64,000 nucleotides of DNA, from contig NZ_BDCG01000012.1 of assembly GCF_001613385.1 (NCBI RefSeq), forward strand, positions 531,015 through 595,014, in the 5' to 3' direction. The DNA is from Nocardia flavorosea NBRC 108225 (lineage in GTDB: Bacteria; Actinomycetota; Actinomycetes; Mycobacteriales; Mycobacteriaceae). Both the position numbers and the translations under genes were made by a program. Below the pieces are notes generated by a model. The model did no database searches, was not told the origin of the DNA, and saw only the letters and a list, made by a program, of their open reading frames with translations. Shown piece by piece: positions 26,193-34,630 of the stretch (position 1 is its first letter; the number at the start of each line of letters is the position of its first letter).

Positions 26193-26672
26193 CTACTTTT
26201 CGGCCGATGCCCACATATTGCTGATCAGAGTGTGGCTGGGTGTGTCGGCCAGCGATTGCGACGATTCGTAGATCCGGACATAGGACGTCGCGGCGATCCG
26301 CCAGATACCGTCCTCGCCTTTGCGATATCGGTCGGTGTAGTAGCCGGAGCCCCGAATCAGGACATTGAACTCGGTGGCGATCACCGTATCCTCGAACAGC
26401 CAGCTCCCGGTCGCGGTATCACCGTCGACGACGATCTCCGGATGGTTGGCGACATGGGTGGTCACGATGCTCGGCCCGGTGTTCTTGCGCATGAACTCGA
26501 CCACCGCCTCGCGGGTGTCGAAGACGAGTTCGGAGCCCATCACATGCGTGCCGTAGCGGGCCTTGATCTCCGGGTCCAGGGTGGCGGCGAAATCGTCCCA
26601 CTGTTTCAGGTCCAGAGTCCGGAAGTACCGATACTTGAGGGTGCGGATTTGTTCGAGTGCCTGCAGATCCAT
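26193..26672 (-). CDS. SnoaL/NTF2-like domain protein
   Basis: 159 residues from ATG at 26672. The alpha+beta cone fold is indicated by LEQIRTLKYRYFRTLDLKQW, the middle segment TTHVANHPEIVVDGDTATGS and the C-terminal ISNMW. Family members are isomerases, dehydratases or ligand-binding proteins for polycyclic or steroid-like compounds. Its promoter would lie in the 112-base gap before the mmpL stop. Function unassigned. Confidence 0.85.
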   Translation of the reverse strand: MDLQALEQIRTLKYRYFRTLDLKQWDDFAATLDPEIKARYGTHVMGSELVFDTREAVVEFMRKNTGPSIVTTHVANHPEIVVDGDTATGSWLFEDTVIATEFNVLIRGSGYYTDRYRKGEDGIWRIAATSYVRIYESSQSLADTPSHTLISNMWASAEK

Positions 26673-26784
26673 GAGGTCACCTTGGCACGAACGATCGCCC
26701 ACAACAAGAACACGTTCCACTTTTTCGGCGATGGCGCCGACCGGGCATTCGGCGCCACCCGTATGCTCGGAATCGGATCCCCTC

Positions 26785-29010
26785 TCAGCCCGCCACCGAT
26801 GGGCGATCATCGGCACTTCCCGGGCCGCCGGCCGGGGTTTCCCGCCCGTTCGGCAGGACCGCCCAGCGCCGCAAACCGCGTGGGGTCCACCAGTTCGCCG
26901 CCCCCGCCAGACGCATGAATGCGGGCACCAGTACCGCCCGGAGGACGGTCGCATCCACCACGATTGCGATCGCGATCCCCACGCCGAGCATCTGCAGATA
27001 CATCACCTGACCGGTGGCGTAGAGCGAGAAGGAGACAGCCAGCACCAGCGCGGCCGCGGTGACGAGCGGCGCCCCGCGCTGCAACCCTTCCAATACCGCC
27101 CGGCGATTGTCCCCGGTGGCCCGGTAGCGCTCGATGATCCGGGACAGCAGAAAGACCTCGTAATCCATGGACAATCCGTAGGCGACACAGAACAGCAGAA
27201 TCGGGAAGGCCGGGTCGAGCGTGCCGATCGGCGTGAATCCCAATACCCCGGCGAAAGCACCGTTCTGGAAAACGAAGACCAGGACACCGAACATCACCGC
27301 CAGGCTGAGCAGGTTCAGCACGATCGCCTTCGCGGCGAGCACCACACTGCCCGACATGGCCAGCAGCACCGCAAAGGTCACCACCGCGATCAGTGCGGCG
27401 ACCGCCGGAATCCGCTCGGTGAGCACGGCCCGGAAATCGGTGAGCTCGGCCGGATAGCCGCCCACCAAGACCTCGTCGAAGGGCCGCGGGACCGCCCGCA
27501 GTTCACCGACGAAGGCGGGAACCTCGGTGCCGGCCAGTATCCGCCGGGTCGGGATGACCTCCAGCCGGGTACCGGTATCGCTGACCAGCCGGCCGGGATC
27601 CGGCGCCGGTCCGGCGAGCACACCGCCGACGAACACCCCCGCGGTCGAGTTCACCCGAGCCACGCCGCCCACCCGGGACAGCGCCGCCGCGTACCGTCCG
27701 ACGGCCTCCGGCGGTACCGCCCGTCCGCCGGGCGCCACGAAATGCACGGCATCGTTGGCCTCGACGTCGAAGGTGGCCCGCAGGTCGTCGTAGGTCTGCC
27801 GGGTGGAGGCGCTCGGTGGCAGGACGCGGTCGTCGGGGAGGCCGATCCGCAACCCGGCGGCCGGCGCGGCGAGTACGGCCAGCAACAGGATCGCGGCGGT
27901 CGCGGAACGCACCGGATTCCGCATCACCACATCACCGAACCGGTACCAGAAACCCTGTTCGGTATGGGTCACCGGCCCGGCGCGGCGCGGCAGCGCCGCA
28001 TGGCCGGTGACGGCCAGCGCCGCGGGGAGCAGGACCAGCGCCCCGGCCACCGCCGTCGCCACGACGAGCACCCCGGCGTAGGCGAAAGAGCGCAGGAACG
28101 AATAGGGGAAGACCAGCAGCACCGACAGCGCCGCGGCCACGGTGATACCGCTGAAGATCACCGTCCGGCCCGCGGTCGCCACGGCGGTGCGGACCGCGAG
28201 CGGTACCGCCGCGCCGGACCGCAGTTCCTCTTGGAACCGGGAGATGACGAAAAGACTGTAGTCGACTCCCAGGCCGATCCCCATCACCAGGGTGATGTTG
28301 GCGGCGAACGTCGATACCTCGGTGAAGGAGGCGACCACCCGCAGCGCCGCCAGCGTGGCGAAGACTGCGAACAGACCGACCGTCAGCGTGTACAGCGCCA
28401 ACCGCAGCCGCCGGTACAGCATGAGTAACAACAGCAGCATCAGCGGGATGATGATCAGCTCGGCGCGCAGGAAATCCTGCGTGGCCTGGGCGCTGATCTG
28501 GCCGGATACCGCCTCCGCGCCCGCGACTCGAACCTGCACCGTGGCATCGGCACGGGTGAACTCGGGCAGCAGCCGGTCGATGATCTGCGCCCGCGCCGTC
28601 GTCGCGTCGCCGGAGACATGAGCGAGCACCACCGCGTGCCGGCTGTCGGCGCTGCGCAGCGTGGGATCACCGTGCGCCGACCAGTACGACCAGGCGTCGG
28701 TAACGGCCCGGTCGGCACGGAGTTCCGTGGTCAGGGCGGCGCCGGCGGCCGCGACCTCGGCCGAATCGACCGACCCGCCGGCCGCGGTGACGAGCAGGAT
28801 GAAATTTGCGTTGCCGGTGTGGAAGTCGCGCTGCAGTACCTCGTGGGCGCGCACCGATTCGGTACCCGGTGCCTCCCAGCGGTTGAGGATCATCTCCCCC
28901 ATCGCACCGGCCCCGATCACCCCCGAAAGGAGGGTGAGCAGGATTCCGGCCACCAGCACCGGCCTGGGTCGAGCAGCGAGCAGCGCGCCCAACCAACTCA
29001 ATGGGGACAT
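26785..29010 (-). CDS. MmpL/RND-family transporter
   Basis: 741 residues with the RND arrangement of 12 transmembrane helices in two halves and two extracytoplasmic loops (about 40-180 and 380-510). Typical segments are VMGIGLGVDYSLFVISRFQE in the first half and FCVAYGLSMDYEVFLLSRII in the second, whose Asp-Tyr pairs relay protons. MmpL proteins export lipids, siderophores or drugs using the proton gradient. It is short for the family and lacks the cytoplasmic C-terminal domain of MmpL3. Expression is probably controlled by the divergent TetR gene through tandem operators at 29037-29084. Confidence 0.93.
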   Translation of the reverse strand: MSPLSWLGALLAARPRPVLVAGILLTLLSGVIGAGAMGEMILNRWEAPGTESVRAHEVLQRDFHTGNANFILLVTAAGGSVDSAEVAAAGAALTTELRADRAVTDAWSYWSAHGDPTLRSADSRHAVVLAHVSGDATTARAQIIDRLLPEFTRADATVQVRVAGAEAVSGQISAQATQDFLRAELIIIPLMLLLLLMLYRRLRLALYTLTVGLFAVFATLAALRVVASFTEVSTFAANITLVMGIGLGVDYSLFVISRFQEELRSGAAVPLAVRTAVATAGRTVIFSGITVAAALSVLLVFPYSFLRSFAYAGVLVVATAVAGALVLLPAALAVTGHAALPRRAGPVTHTEQGFWYRFGDVVMRNPVRSATAAILLLAVLAAPAAGLRIGLPDDRVLPPSASTRQTYDDLRATFDVEANDAVHFVAPGGRAVPPEAVGRYAAALSRVGGVARVNSTAGVFVGGVLAGPAPDPGRLVSDTGTRLEVIPTRRILAGTEVPAFVGELRAVPRPFDEVLVGGYPAELTDFRAVLTERIPAVAALIAVVTFAVLLAMSGSVVLAAKAIVLNLLSLAVMFGVLVFVFQNGAFAGVLGFTPIGTLDPAFPILLFCVAYGLSMDYEVFLLSRIIERYRATGDNRRAVLEGLQRGAPLVTAAALVLAVSFSLYATGQVMYLQMLGVGIAIAIVVDATVLRAVLVPAFMRLAGAANWWTPRGLRRWAVLPNGRETPAGGPGSADDRPSVAG

Positions 29011-29036
29011 GAGAACTCCGCGATCTCCGCTAGCAT

Positions 29037-29084
29037 GAATTTACGAGCGACCGCTCGTAAATTCAGAATACGAGCGGTGACTCG
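29037..29084. promoter_or_regulatory. Tandem TetR operators in the mmpL-tetR divergent promoter
   Basis: A near-perfect palindrome with 13-bp arms (29037-29064; arms start GAATTTACGAGCG, 2-base centre) is followed by a second, weaker site at 29071-29084. Both have the core CGAG-N6-CTCG, with centres 27 bp apart. They lie 27 bases upstream of the mmpL start and 74 upstream of tetR. Confidence 0.75.
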
Positions 29085-29157
29085 CATTTGTCAACGGTCT
29101 TCCCGGGACGCAATGCTGGAACATCCGTGGACTTTGTTCGCAGCCGATGGAGGAACC

Positions 29158-29772
29158 GTGGCCGACACCCGATCCGTTCGCCGCCAGGAACGGGGCAAAC
29201 AGCGTATGGCGCAGATCCTCGACGCCGCGTTGGAACTCTTCGGCGAACTGGGTTACCGAGCGGTGTCCACCAATGCCATCGCGGCGCGCGCGGGCATCTC
29301 CCCCGGCTCGCTGTACCAGTTCTTCCCGAACAAGGAGGCGATCGCCGAGGCCCTGTCGGTACGTCTGGTGGAGTCCTTCCGCGCCGCGCACGCGTCGGCG
29401 TTCGAACGAAGCGACCTCGCCGATATCGGCCTGGACGAACTGGTCGACGCCGTGATCGACCCCCTCGTGGCCTTCAACGTGGCCCATCCCGGCGCGAAGG
29501 CGCTGTTCGCCGACACCGATATGCCCGCCGGGCTCGCCGAGGGCACCCGGCCGTTACAAGAGGCGCTGCTCGGCCGGGTGGATTCCGTGATCGCAATCCG
29601 GGCACCGCAGCTCTCCGCCGCCGACCGAGCCCGCAGCGGGCTCGTCGCGGTACAGATCGTACGGGCGATGACGGGAGCCATCGTGGCCGCGAGCGGGCAG
29701 GACCGGGTCGCCCTGGTCGCCGAGACCAAACGCGCCCTGCGCGGCTATCTCGCCGAACTGGAATCCGACTGA
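29158..29772 (+). CDS. TetR-family regulator, likely repressor of mmpL
   Basis: 204 residues from GTG at 29158, chosen because GGAGGAA precedes it at ideal spacing; ATG at 29113 is a weaker alternative. The helix-turn-helix spans residues 12-58 (RMAQILDAALELFGELGYRA, TNAIAARAGISPGSLYQFFP), followed by a helical ligand domain. The divergent mmpL gene and tandem CGAG-N6-CTCG palindromes between them give a classic local repressor arrangement. Confidence 0.92.
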   Translation: MADTRSVRRQERGKQRMAQILDAALELFGELGYRAVSTNAIAARAGISPGSLYQFFPNKEAIAEALSVRLVESFRAAHASAFERSDLADIGLDELVDAVIDPLVAFNVAHPGAKALFADTDMPAGLAEGTRPLQEALLGRVDSVIAIRAPQLSAADRARSGLVAVQIVRAMTGAIVAASGQDRVALVAETKRALRGYLAELESD

Positions 29773-29786
29773 TACGGCGTCGCCCC

Positions 29787-29832
29787 GGTTTGCCCGCGGC
29801 GGGCGGTGGTATTGCTTTCGGAAACGAAAGCA
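29787..29832 (+). promoter_or_regulatory. SigF-like promoter candidate and GAAA-loop hairpin before the DinB gene
   Basis: GGTTT (29787-29791), 15 bases, then TGGTAT (from 29807) resembles the GTTT-N15-GGGTA promoter found before rsbW, with one mismatch in the -10 box. It overlaps the start of an 8-bp hairpin with a GAAA tetraloop (29813-29832, TGCTTTCG/CGAAAGCA), which may instead terminate tetR transcription. Confidence 0.35.
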
Positions 29833-29897
29833 GAGCCGACCGTGGGAGCGGCCCGTCGCAGCGGAGCGCCGCTCCCGTACCGAGCGACGGAGAACCC

Positions 29898-30428
29898 ATG
29901 AACAGCGCCGATATGCTCACTGATGCCTTCGAACGGATCCGCGAGGTCGTGCACGAGGCGGTCGACGGGCTCGACGACGAGGCCCTGAACTACCGCCCCG
30001 ATCCGGAAGCCAATTCGATCGCCTGGCTGATCTGGCATCTCACCCGGGTCCAGGACGAACACCTGGCAGAACTGACCGGCGGCGAATCGTTCTGGACCGG
30101 GCGCGGCTGGTTCGAACGTTTCGACCTACCCATCGACCGCGCGGCCACTGGATACGGGGACACCCCCGCCGATGTCTCCAGGATCCAGGCCCCGGCGGAG
30201 CTGCTCACCGGCTACTACGACGCCGTCCACGCCCACACCCTCCGATTCGTCGGCACCCTCGCCGACACCGGCCTCGACGAAATCGTGGACGAAACCTGGA
30301 ACCCGCCGGTGACCATGGGCGTGCGGCTGATCAGCGTGATCGCCGACGACCTGCAGCACGCGGGGCAGGCCGCCTACCTGCGCGGTGTACATGCCCGCAC
30401 CACGAATTCCGCGGAAGTACGGCACTGA
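29898..30428 (+). CDS. DinB-family protein (DUF664-like, possible mycothiol-dependent enzyme)
   Basis: 176 residues from ATG at 29898. The DinB four-helix bundle is indicated by IAWLIWHLTRVQDEHLAEL and DDLQHAGQAAYLRG, which supply the three metal-binding His of the family. In actinobacteria many DinB/DUF664 proteins are metal-dependent thiol transferases using mycothiol. The exact reaction is unknown. It converges on sigF, sharing a perfect 10-bp hairpin between the two stops. Confidence 0.88.
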   Translation: MNSADMLTDAFERIREVVHEAVDGLDDEALNYRPDPEANSIAWLIWHLTRVQDEHLAELTGGESFWTGRGWFERFDLPIDRAATGYGDTPADVSRIQAPAELLTGYYDAVHAHTLRFVGTLADTGLDEIVDETWNPPVTMGVRLISVIADDLQHAGQAAYLRGVHARTTNSAEVRH

Positions 30429-30460
30429 GACCGCCGCACCCACCATCGGTACGCGATGGA

Positions 30461-30486
30461 CCCGCCGCCGGCACATCGGCGGCGGG
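30461..30486. terminator. Bidirectional hairpin between DinB and sigF genes
   Basis: Perfect 10-bp stem CCCGCCGCCG/CGGCGGCGGG with a 6-base loop. It fills the end of the gap between convergent genes and ends directly at the sigF stop codon. Confidence 0.65.
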
Positions 30487-31335
30487 TCAATCGCGTAGGG
30501 CTTCCTCCCGCAACCACCCCAGGGTCCGCGACAGTATCCGGGAGATATGCATCTGCGAGACACCGAGCCGCTCGGCGATCTGGGACTGCGTTTTGGATTC
30601 GAAGAAACGCATCCGCAGCACCTGGCGTTCCCGATCGGAAAGCTCGCCCAGCAACGGTTCGACCGCCAGATAATCCTCCAGCCAGCCATACGACGCTTCG
30701 TCGCACCCCAAGGAATCGACCAACGCCGGCGCGGCGGATTCGCCGTCCTCCCCGGCAGGTGCGTCCAGCGAGGAGGTCTGGTAGGCATTACCCGCGATCA
30801 ACGCCTGGGTCACCTCCACCAGATCGATCTCGAGTTCGTCGGCGATCTCCCGGGCCCGCGGCACCCGGCCCAGCCGCTGAGACAGGATCTCGATCGTGGG
30901 GCCCAGGCTCAGCTGGATCTCCTTGACCCGCCGGGGCACTCGCACCGACCAGGTGTTGTCGCGGAAATGACGGCGCACCTCGCCCATGATCGTCGGGACG
31001 GCGAACGACAAGAACGACGAACCCCGGGCGACATCGAACCGCTCGACGGCGTTCAGCAGGCCCAGCCGGGCCACCTGCAGCAGATCGTCATAGGCCTCGC
31101 CGCGACCGGAGAACTTCCGGGCGATATGTTCGGCCAGCGGAAGACACCGGTCGAGTATTTCCGCGCGCAGCGCCGCCCGCTGCGCCGAATTCTCGGGCGC
31201 GGCGGCCATTTCGCCGAACAACGGCTCGATATCGTCGTAGCTGTCGGTGCCACGATGGCGGCGTGAGGGCCCCGGATCGATGCGCGGTGCCTCATGCGCC
31301 ATCGGCGCCCCCTCGGTACCAGCTGAATTCGACAT
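30487..31335 (-). CDS. sigF: RNA polymerase sigma factor of the SigB/SigF group
   Basis: 282 residues from ATG at 31335; ATG at 31302 is an alternative, and both overlap the end of the anti-sigma gene. Region 2 has the group-3 signature (PLAEHIARKFSGRGE, DDLLQVARLGLLNAVERFD, SFAVPTIMGEVRRHFRD, WSVRVPRR). Region 3 follows, and region 4 ends with TQSQIAERLGVSQMHISRIL. It closely resembles mycobacterial SigF and Streptomyces stress sigma factors. The rsbW-sigF order matches usfX-sigF. It directs polymerase to stress and stationary-phase promoters and is held inactive by RsbW. A matching promoter lies upstream of rsbW, suggesting autoregulation. Confidence 0.95.
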   Translation of the reverse strand: MSNSAGTEGAPMAHEAPRIDPGPSRRHRGTDSYDDIEPLFGEMAAAPENSAQRAALRAEILDRCLPLAEHIARKFSGRGEAYDDLLQVARLGLLNAVERFDVARGSSFLSFAVPTIMGEVRRHFRDNTWSVRVPRRVKEIQLSLGPTIEILSQRLGRVPRAREIADELEIDLVEVTQALIAGNAYQTSSLDAPAGEDGESAAPALVDSLGCDEASYGWLEDYLAVEPLLGELSDRERQVLRMRFFESKTQSQIAERLGVSQMHISRILSRTLGWLREEALRD

Positions 31336-31735
31336 CGGTCGGGTATCCACCCCTCGCCACATCGTAGGGATGCTGCACGACGCCGACCCCACGCGTGAGG
31401 GTCCGCACTATATGCCAGCCGAACCCTTCCTGATCGAGGAGCGATTCGGTCGTCGCAGTCGAGGTTACGCGCACAGTCATCCGGTGCTCGTCATAATCGA
31501 AGTCGCAGCTCAGTGTCGACTCGGCAACGGCGCCCGCAATCAACGACGTGGCCACCTCGTCGAGGGCCAACCGGATATCGGTGACTTCGTCCAGACCGAA
31601 ATCGGCTATCAGCGCCACCGTCTCGGCCAGCGCGCGCAGCATCACCAACTGCTCGTGCTCCGCCGGTACCCGCACGCCGACGGTCGTCGTATCCCGTGAA
31701 GTCGTTTCCACAGAGTCGGAGACGCTGTCCACCAT
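31292..31735 (-). CDS. rsbW: RsbW-type anti-sigma factor (HATPase_c kinase fold)
   Basis: 147 residues from ATG at 31735; in-frame GTG codons a few bases upstream are alternatives. The GHKL ATPase fold is indicated by the N-box-like LALDEVATSLIAGAV and the glycine segment LLDQEGFGWHIVRTL. Family members bind and sequester the cognate sigma factor and phosphorylate STAS antagonists. Its 3' end overlaps the sigF start, as for usfX-sigF in mycobacteria. Its probable antagonist partner is the STAS gene 0.5 kb upstream, although that lacks the usual Ser. Confidence 0.9.
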   Translation of the reverse strand: MVDSVSDSVETTSRDTTTVGVRVPAEHEQLVMLRALAETVALIADFGLDEVTDIRLALDEVATSLIAGAVAESTLSCDFDYDEHRMTVRVTSTATTESLLDQEGFGWHIVRTLTRGVGVVQHPYDVARGGYPTDVEFSWYRGGADGA

Positions 31736-32215
31736 GCGCACCACCACCTCGTTCCTGCGGCCCCACCCGAGGGCCGGCGGCGCCTGCCGGGGCCACAGTG
31801 GCATTGACCCTGCGGCGACGCCTCGGCTGTCTGTCTCGGCCTGATTGTCACATGCGCTGGTACCCCGCATCAGGGTGCCGAAACCGCGAGCCCGCCTCGG
31901 ATCCCCGATCCATGCGCTCGTGCGCATCGGCGCTCTCTGGTCGATCGGGTGCGTAGCACCGGTATGACGTGCGCGCTTCGGGCAGTAGTAACTGCGCGCG
32001 GGAATACGGCTCGGTCCCGGCATCCGGCGCCAGCGGGCAGGTAGTCATCGGCGCGACCCCCTCCCTGTCATCCCCCACCGTGGCCCGGCGAACCAGCAAC
32101 GAACGGCACCCACGCGCTGCGGGAATCCCTCCGAGCGCCGATCGGGCCCTGCGGTCACGCCTACGGATCCGCTCGTGTTGCCCCCACTGCTCCCGGGCGG
32201 GCACCTCACCACATG
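31736..32215. other. Leader and control region of rsbW-sigF
   Basis: About 480 bases without a gene between rsbW and the hairpin after the STAS gene. It contains the SigF-like promoter at 31861-31885, giving a predicted leader of about 118 bases. Open frames here have arginine/serine-rich, unnatural translations. Confidence 0.45.
31861..31885 (-). promoter_or_regulatory. SigF-type promoter of rsbW-sigF
   Basis: On the minus strand GGTTT (31885-31881), 15 bases, then GGGTA (31865-31861). This matches the known mycobacterial SigF pattern GTTT-N15-17-GGGTA and points to autoregulation. Confidence 0.65.
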
Positions 32216-32252
32216 TACCGACCACCGCCGGCCCCTCCGGCGGTGGTCGGTA
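32216..32252 (-). terminator. Perfect 16-bp hairpin terminator of the STAS gene
   Basis: TACCGACCACCGCCGG pairs perfectly with its complement around loop CCCCT, eight bases after the stop of the STAS gene. It separates that gene from the rsbW promoter. No U-tract is present. Confidence 0.75.
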
Positions 32253-32260
32253 TCCCGGTG

Positions 32261-32683
32261 TCAGCCTGTCAGCGCCGCATGCAGTGTCGGGAAATAGCGG
32301 AACTGGTGGCGCGCGCCCGTGATCTGGAGCGCCCGCTCGATATCGTGACGACCGCTGACCAGCCGTAATTCGACTCCGTGGCGCCAGGCGTCGCTCTTCG
32401 CGCCGGACAGCGCCGATGCGGCACGGATACACAGAAACGTCGTGGCCCGCAGATCCAGCACGACCACCCGGCAGCCGTCGTGCCGACAGCGCCCCAGCAG
32501 CACACGGAAGTCGTCGAGTCCGACCGCGTCGAGTTCACCCTCGACCCGGGCGATCAGGCAGTCGGGATATTCGGTACTGCGGCGCGACCACATGCGGCCG
32601 GCGGCTGCGGTGCGCGGATCGTTTCCCCGGTGATGCTCGATCTGGTGCAGGGCGGTGGTTACCAACATACGAATCCCGTCCAT
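32261..32683 (-). CDS. STAS-domain anti-sigma antagonist-like protein, phospho-Ser site lost
   Basis: 140 residues from ATG at 32683; ATG at 32668 is possible, and the frame is open further upstream. About 35 N-terminal residues precede a STAS domain (CLIARVEGELDAVGLDDF, VVVLDLRATTFLCIRAASAL, LRLVSGRHDIERALQITG). In RsbV/SpoIIAA proteins the loop reads F-[IL]-D-S-S-G with the phosphorylated Ser; here it reads FLCIRAAS, so kinase control by RsbW seems impossible at that site. It may bind RsbW constitutively or answer another signal. The position next to rsbW-sigF supports a role in that switch. Confidence 0.82.
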   Translation of the reverse strand: MDGIRMLVTTALHQIEHHRGNDPRTAAAGRMWSRRSTEYPDCLIARVEGELDAVGLDDFRVLLGRCRHDGCRVVVLDLRATTFLCIRAASALSGAKSDAWRHGVELRLVSGRHDIERALQITGARHQFRYFPTLHAALTG

Positions 32684-32871
32684 TGCGTTGGGGATTTCCG
32701 GTTGGCATACCCGGTCGGGACCAGCGACCGGACGAGCGGAGCGCCCATCCAGGGAGCCCGACTGCCGACATATGCCGCACCGGGTTCGGCTGTGTGTTTC
32801 AACCGCGATCTCATTCTGGCACGAGTCGTTGACTCTGTACACCGGGCGCGGTCACGGTCGTGACGGGAGAC

Positions 32872-32896
32872 GTTTACCTCGCGCCGGGGCGGCTAT
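32872..32896 (+). promoter_or_regulatory. SigF-like promoter candidate before the flavodoxin operon
   Basis: GTTT (32872-32875), 15 bases, GGCTAT (32891-32896): one mismatch to the GGGTA -10 box. The predicted start lies about 60 bases before the flavodoxin ATG. Confidence 0.45.
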
Positions 32897-32960
32897 TGCG
32901 GGGGCAACGGGAGCCGGCCCCGGCTCTGGCAGTACGGCAGGAGCGGAGGTTCATACCACG

Positions 32961-33569
32961 ATGGCTTCTCTGAGCGCAGTCGCGCTGGTGTGCACACTGA
33001 AGAAATCACCGGCCGAATCCAGTAGCGACCGGATCGCCCGGCAACTGCTCGACGAACTCACCGCACACGAGGTGAGCGGCGAGGTGATCCGGGTGGTCGA
33101 CCACGATATCCGGCCGGGGGTGAGTGCCGACGAGGGCGACGGCGACCAGTGGCCGGATATCCGCGCCCGGGTCGCGGCCGCCGATATCCTGCTGTTCTGC
33201 ACCCCCACCTGGCTGGGGCACATGTCCTCGGTGGCACAGCGGGCATTGGAGCGGCTCGACGCGGAACTCTCCGAAACCGACGAGGCGGGGCGCCCCGCGA
33301 TGTTCGGCAAGGTCGCGGTCGCGGCCGTTGTGGGCAATGAAGACGGTGCACACAAGATCGTCGCCGACGTCTTCCAGGGGCTCAACGATATCGGTTTCAC
33401 CGTCCCCGCCCAGGGCGCGACCTACTGGAACGGTGAGGCGATGAGCGGAGTGGATTACCTGGACCTCGAGCGCACACCCGACGCCGTCGCGTCGACGAAT
33501 TCCACGGCGGCGCGCAACGCCGCCCATCTGGCCCGGCTGTTGCAGACCACGCAGTATCCCGCCGGTTGA
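32961..33569 (+). CDS. Flavodoxin/NADPH-dependent FMN reductase-like protein
   Basis: 202 residues from ATG at 32961, with GGAGGT 10 bases upstream. The flavodoxin-like fold is shown by AVALVCTLKKSPAESSSDRI (phosphate-binding loop), LLFCTPTWLGHMSSVAQRAL (FMN-site loop) and VAVAAVVGNEDGAHK. It should bind FMN and carry electrons or reduce quinones. It is 50 bases ahead of the diiron-protein gene and probably in one operon with it, so it may supply electrons to that enzyme (inference). Confidence 0.87.
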   Translation: MASLSAVALVCTLKKSPAESSSDRIARQLLDELTAHEVSGEVIRVVDHDIRPGVSADEGDGDQWPDIRARVAAADILLFCTPTWLGHMSSVAQRALERLDAELSETDEAGRPAMFGKVAVAAVVGNEDGAHKIVADVFQGLNDIGFTVPAQGATYWNGEAMSGVDYLDLERTPDAVASTNSTAARNAAHLARLLQTTQYPAG

Positions 33570-33619
33570 CCACCGCGGTGCGCACGGACGGCGACATCGT
33601 CGCCACGAAAGGTGAATCC

Positions 33620-34630
33620 ATGGTCGAAACACTCGCCGCCCCAGGGAGCCTCGCCCGGGGAATCCCCCTGCCCGTGCCGCGAGGGCCGCTGTCCGCCGAC
33701 CTGGTGGCGTTGCTGCCGGCCGAGCCCGGCAGTCCCGTACCCCAGGCTCCGACGGCCATCGATCCCTTCGGCGACGATCTCCAACTGGCCCTGCACACCT
33801 GCTACGAACTGCACTATCAGGGATTCCGCGAGGTCGACCCGGAGTGGGAGTGGGACAGTGGCCTGCTGGGGTTGCGACGGGACCTGGAACGCCGGTTCTC
33901 CGACGCGCTACGCGCCGAAGTCCCCGGCGGCCACGATGTGGCTGCCGAATTGGAGCGGCTGCTCACCGCGCCCGCAGCCGGTGGCACACCGGCCTGGCTG
34001 CGCGACGAGGGTACGTGGGAACAGGCGCGGGAGTATTTCGTCCAGCGCTCGATCTACCACCACAAGGAAGCCGATCCGGTCGCCTGGGTGATCCCGCGGC
34101 TACGTGGCCGCGCCAAGGCCGCACTGGTGGCGGTCGAGTTCGACGAATTCGGCGGCGGACACGGCGACCGCATCCATGCCCGCCTCTACGCCGACCTCCT
34201 GCGCGGCGCCGGCCTGGCCGACAGTTATCTGCACTATCTCGACGTCGTACCGGCTCCTATGCTGACGCTGGTCGACATGATGTCACTGTTCGGGCTGCAC
34301 CGGTCCTTGCGTGGTGCCCTGGTGGGCCATTTCGCGGCCGTGGAGATCAGCTCCTCCCCGGCCTCCCGGGTCATGGTCGAGGCACTGCAGCGGTTCTCGG
34401 CGCACGCGGACTGCGTGCGGTTCTACGCAGAACACGTCACCGCGGACGCCGTGCACGAACAGGTCGTCCGGCGCGATGTACTCGCCGATCTACTCGCCCG
34501 CGAACCCGAGCTCGCCGAATCGGTGGTCTTCGGTATCCAGGCCACCGAACTGCTCGAAACCCGCTGCACCGAGGCCATGCTGGGCTGCTGGCGGGTAGGG
34601 GACAGTTCGCTGCGCCCCGAGGCCGGGTGA
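33620..34630 (+). CDS. Iron-containing redox enzyme family protein (haem-oxygenase-like diiron oxidase fold)
   Basis: 336 residues from ATG at 33620, with AAAGGTG upstream. The sequence is helical, with His/Glu-rich segments fitting the metal sites of haem-oxygenase-like diiron oxidases: TCYELHYQGF, VEFDEFGGGHGDRIHARLY and YAEHVTADAVHE. Known members are oxidases or oxygenases such as fatty-acid decarboxylase UndA and N-oxygenases. The substrate here is unknown. It overlaps the following methyltransferase as GTGA, and a CDGSH protein follows, an arrangement I remember from other actinobacteria. Confidence 0.85.
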   Translation: MVETLAAPGSLARGIPLPVPRGPLSADLVALLPAEPGSPVPQAPTAIDPFGDDLQLALHTCYELHYQGFREVDPEWEWDSGLLGLRRDLERRFSDALRAEVPGGHDVAAELERLLTAPAAGGTPAWLRDEGTWEQAREYFVQRSIYHHKEADPVAWVIPRLRGRAKAALVAVEFDEFGGGHGDRIHARLYADLLRGAGLADSYLHYLDVVPAPMLTLVDMMSLFGLHRSLRGALVGHFAAVEISSSPASRVMVEALQRFSAHADCVRFYAEHVTADAVHEQVVRRDVLADLLAREPELAESVVFGIQATELLETRCTEAMLGCWRVGDSSLRPEAG

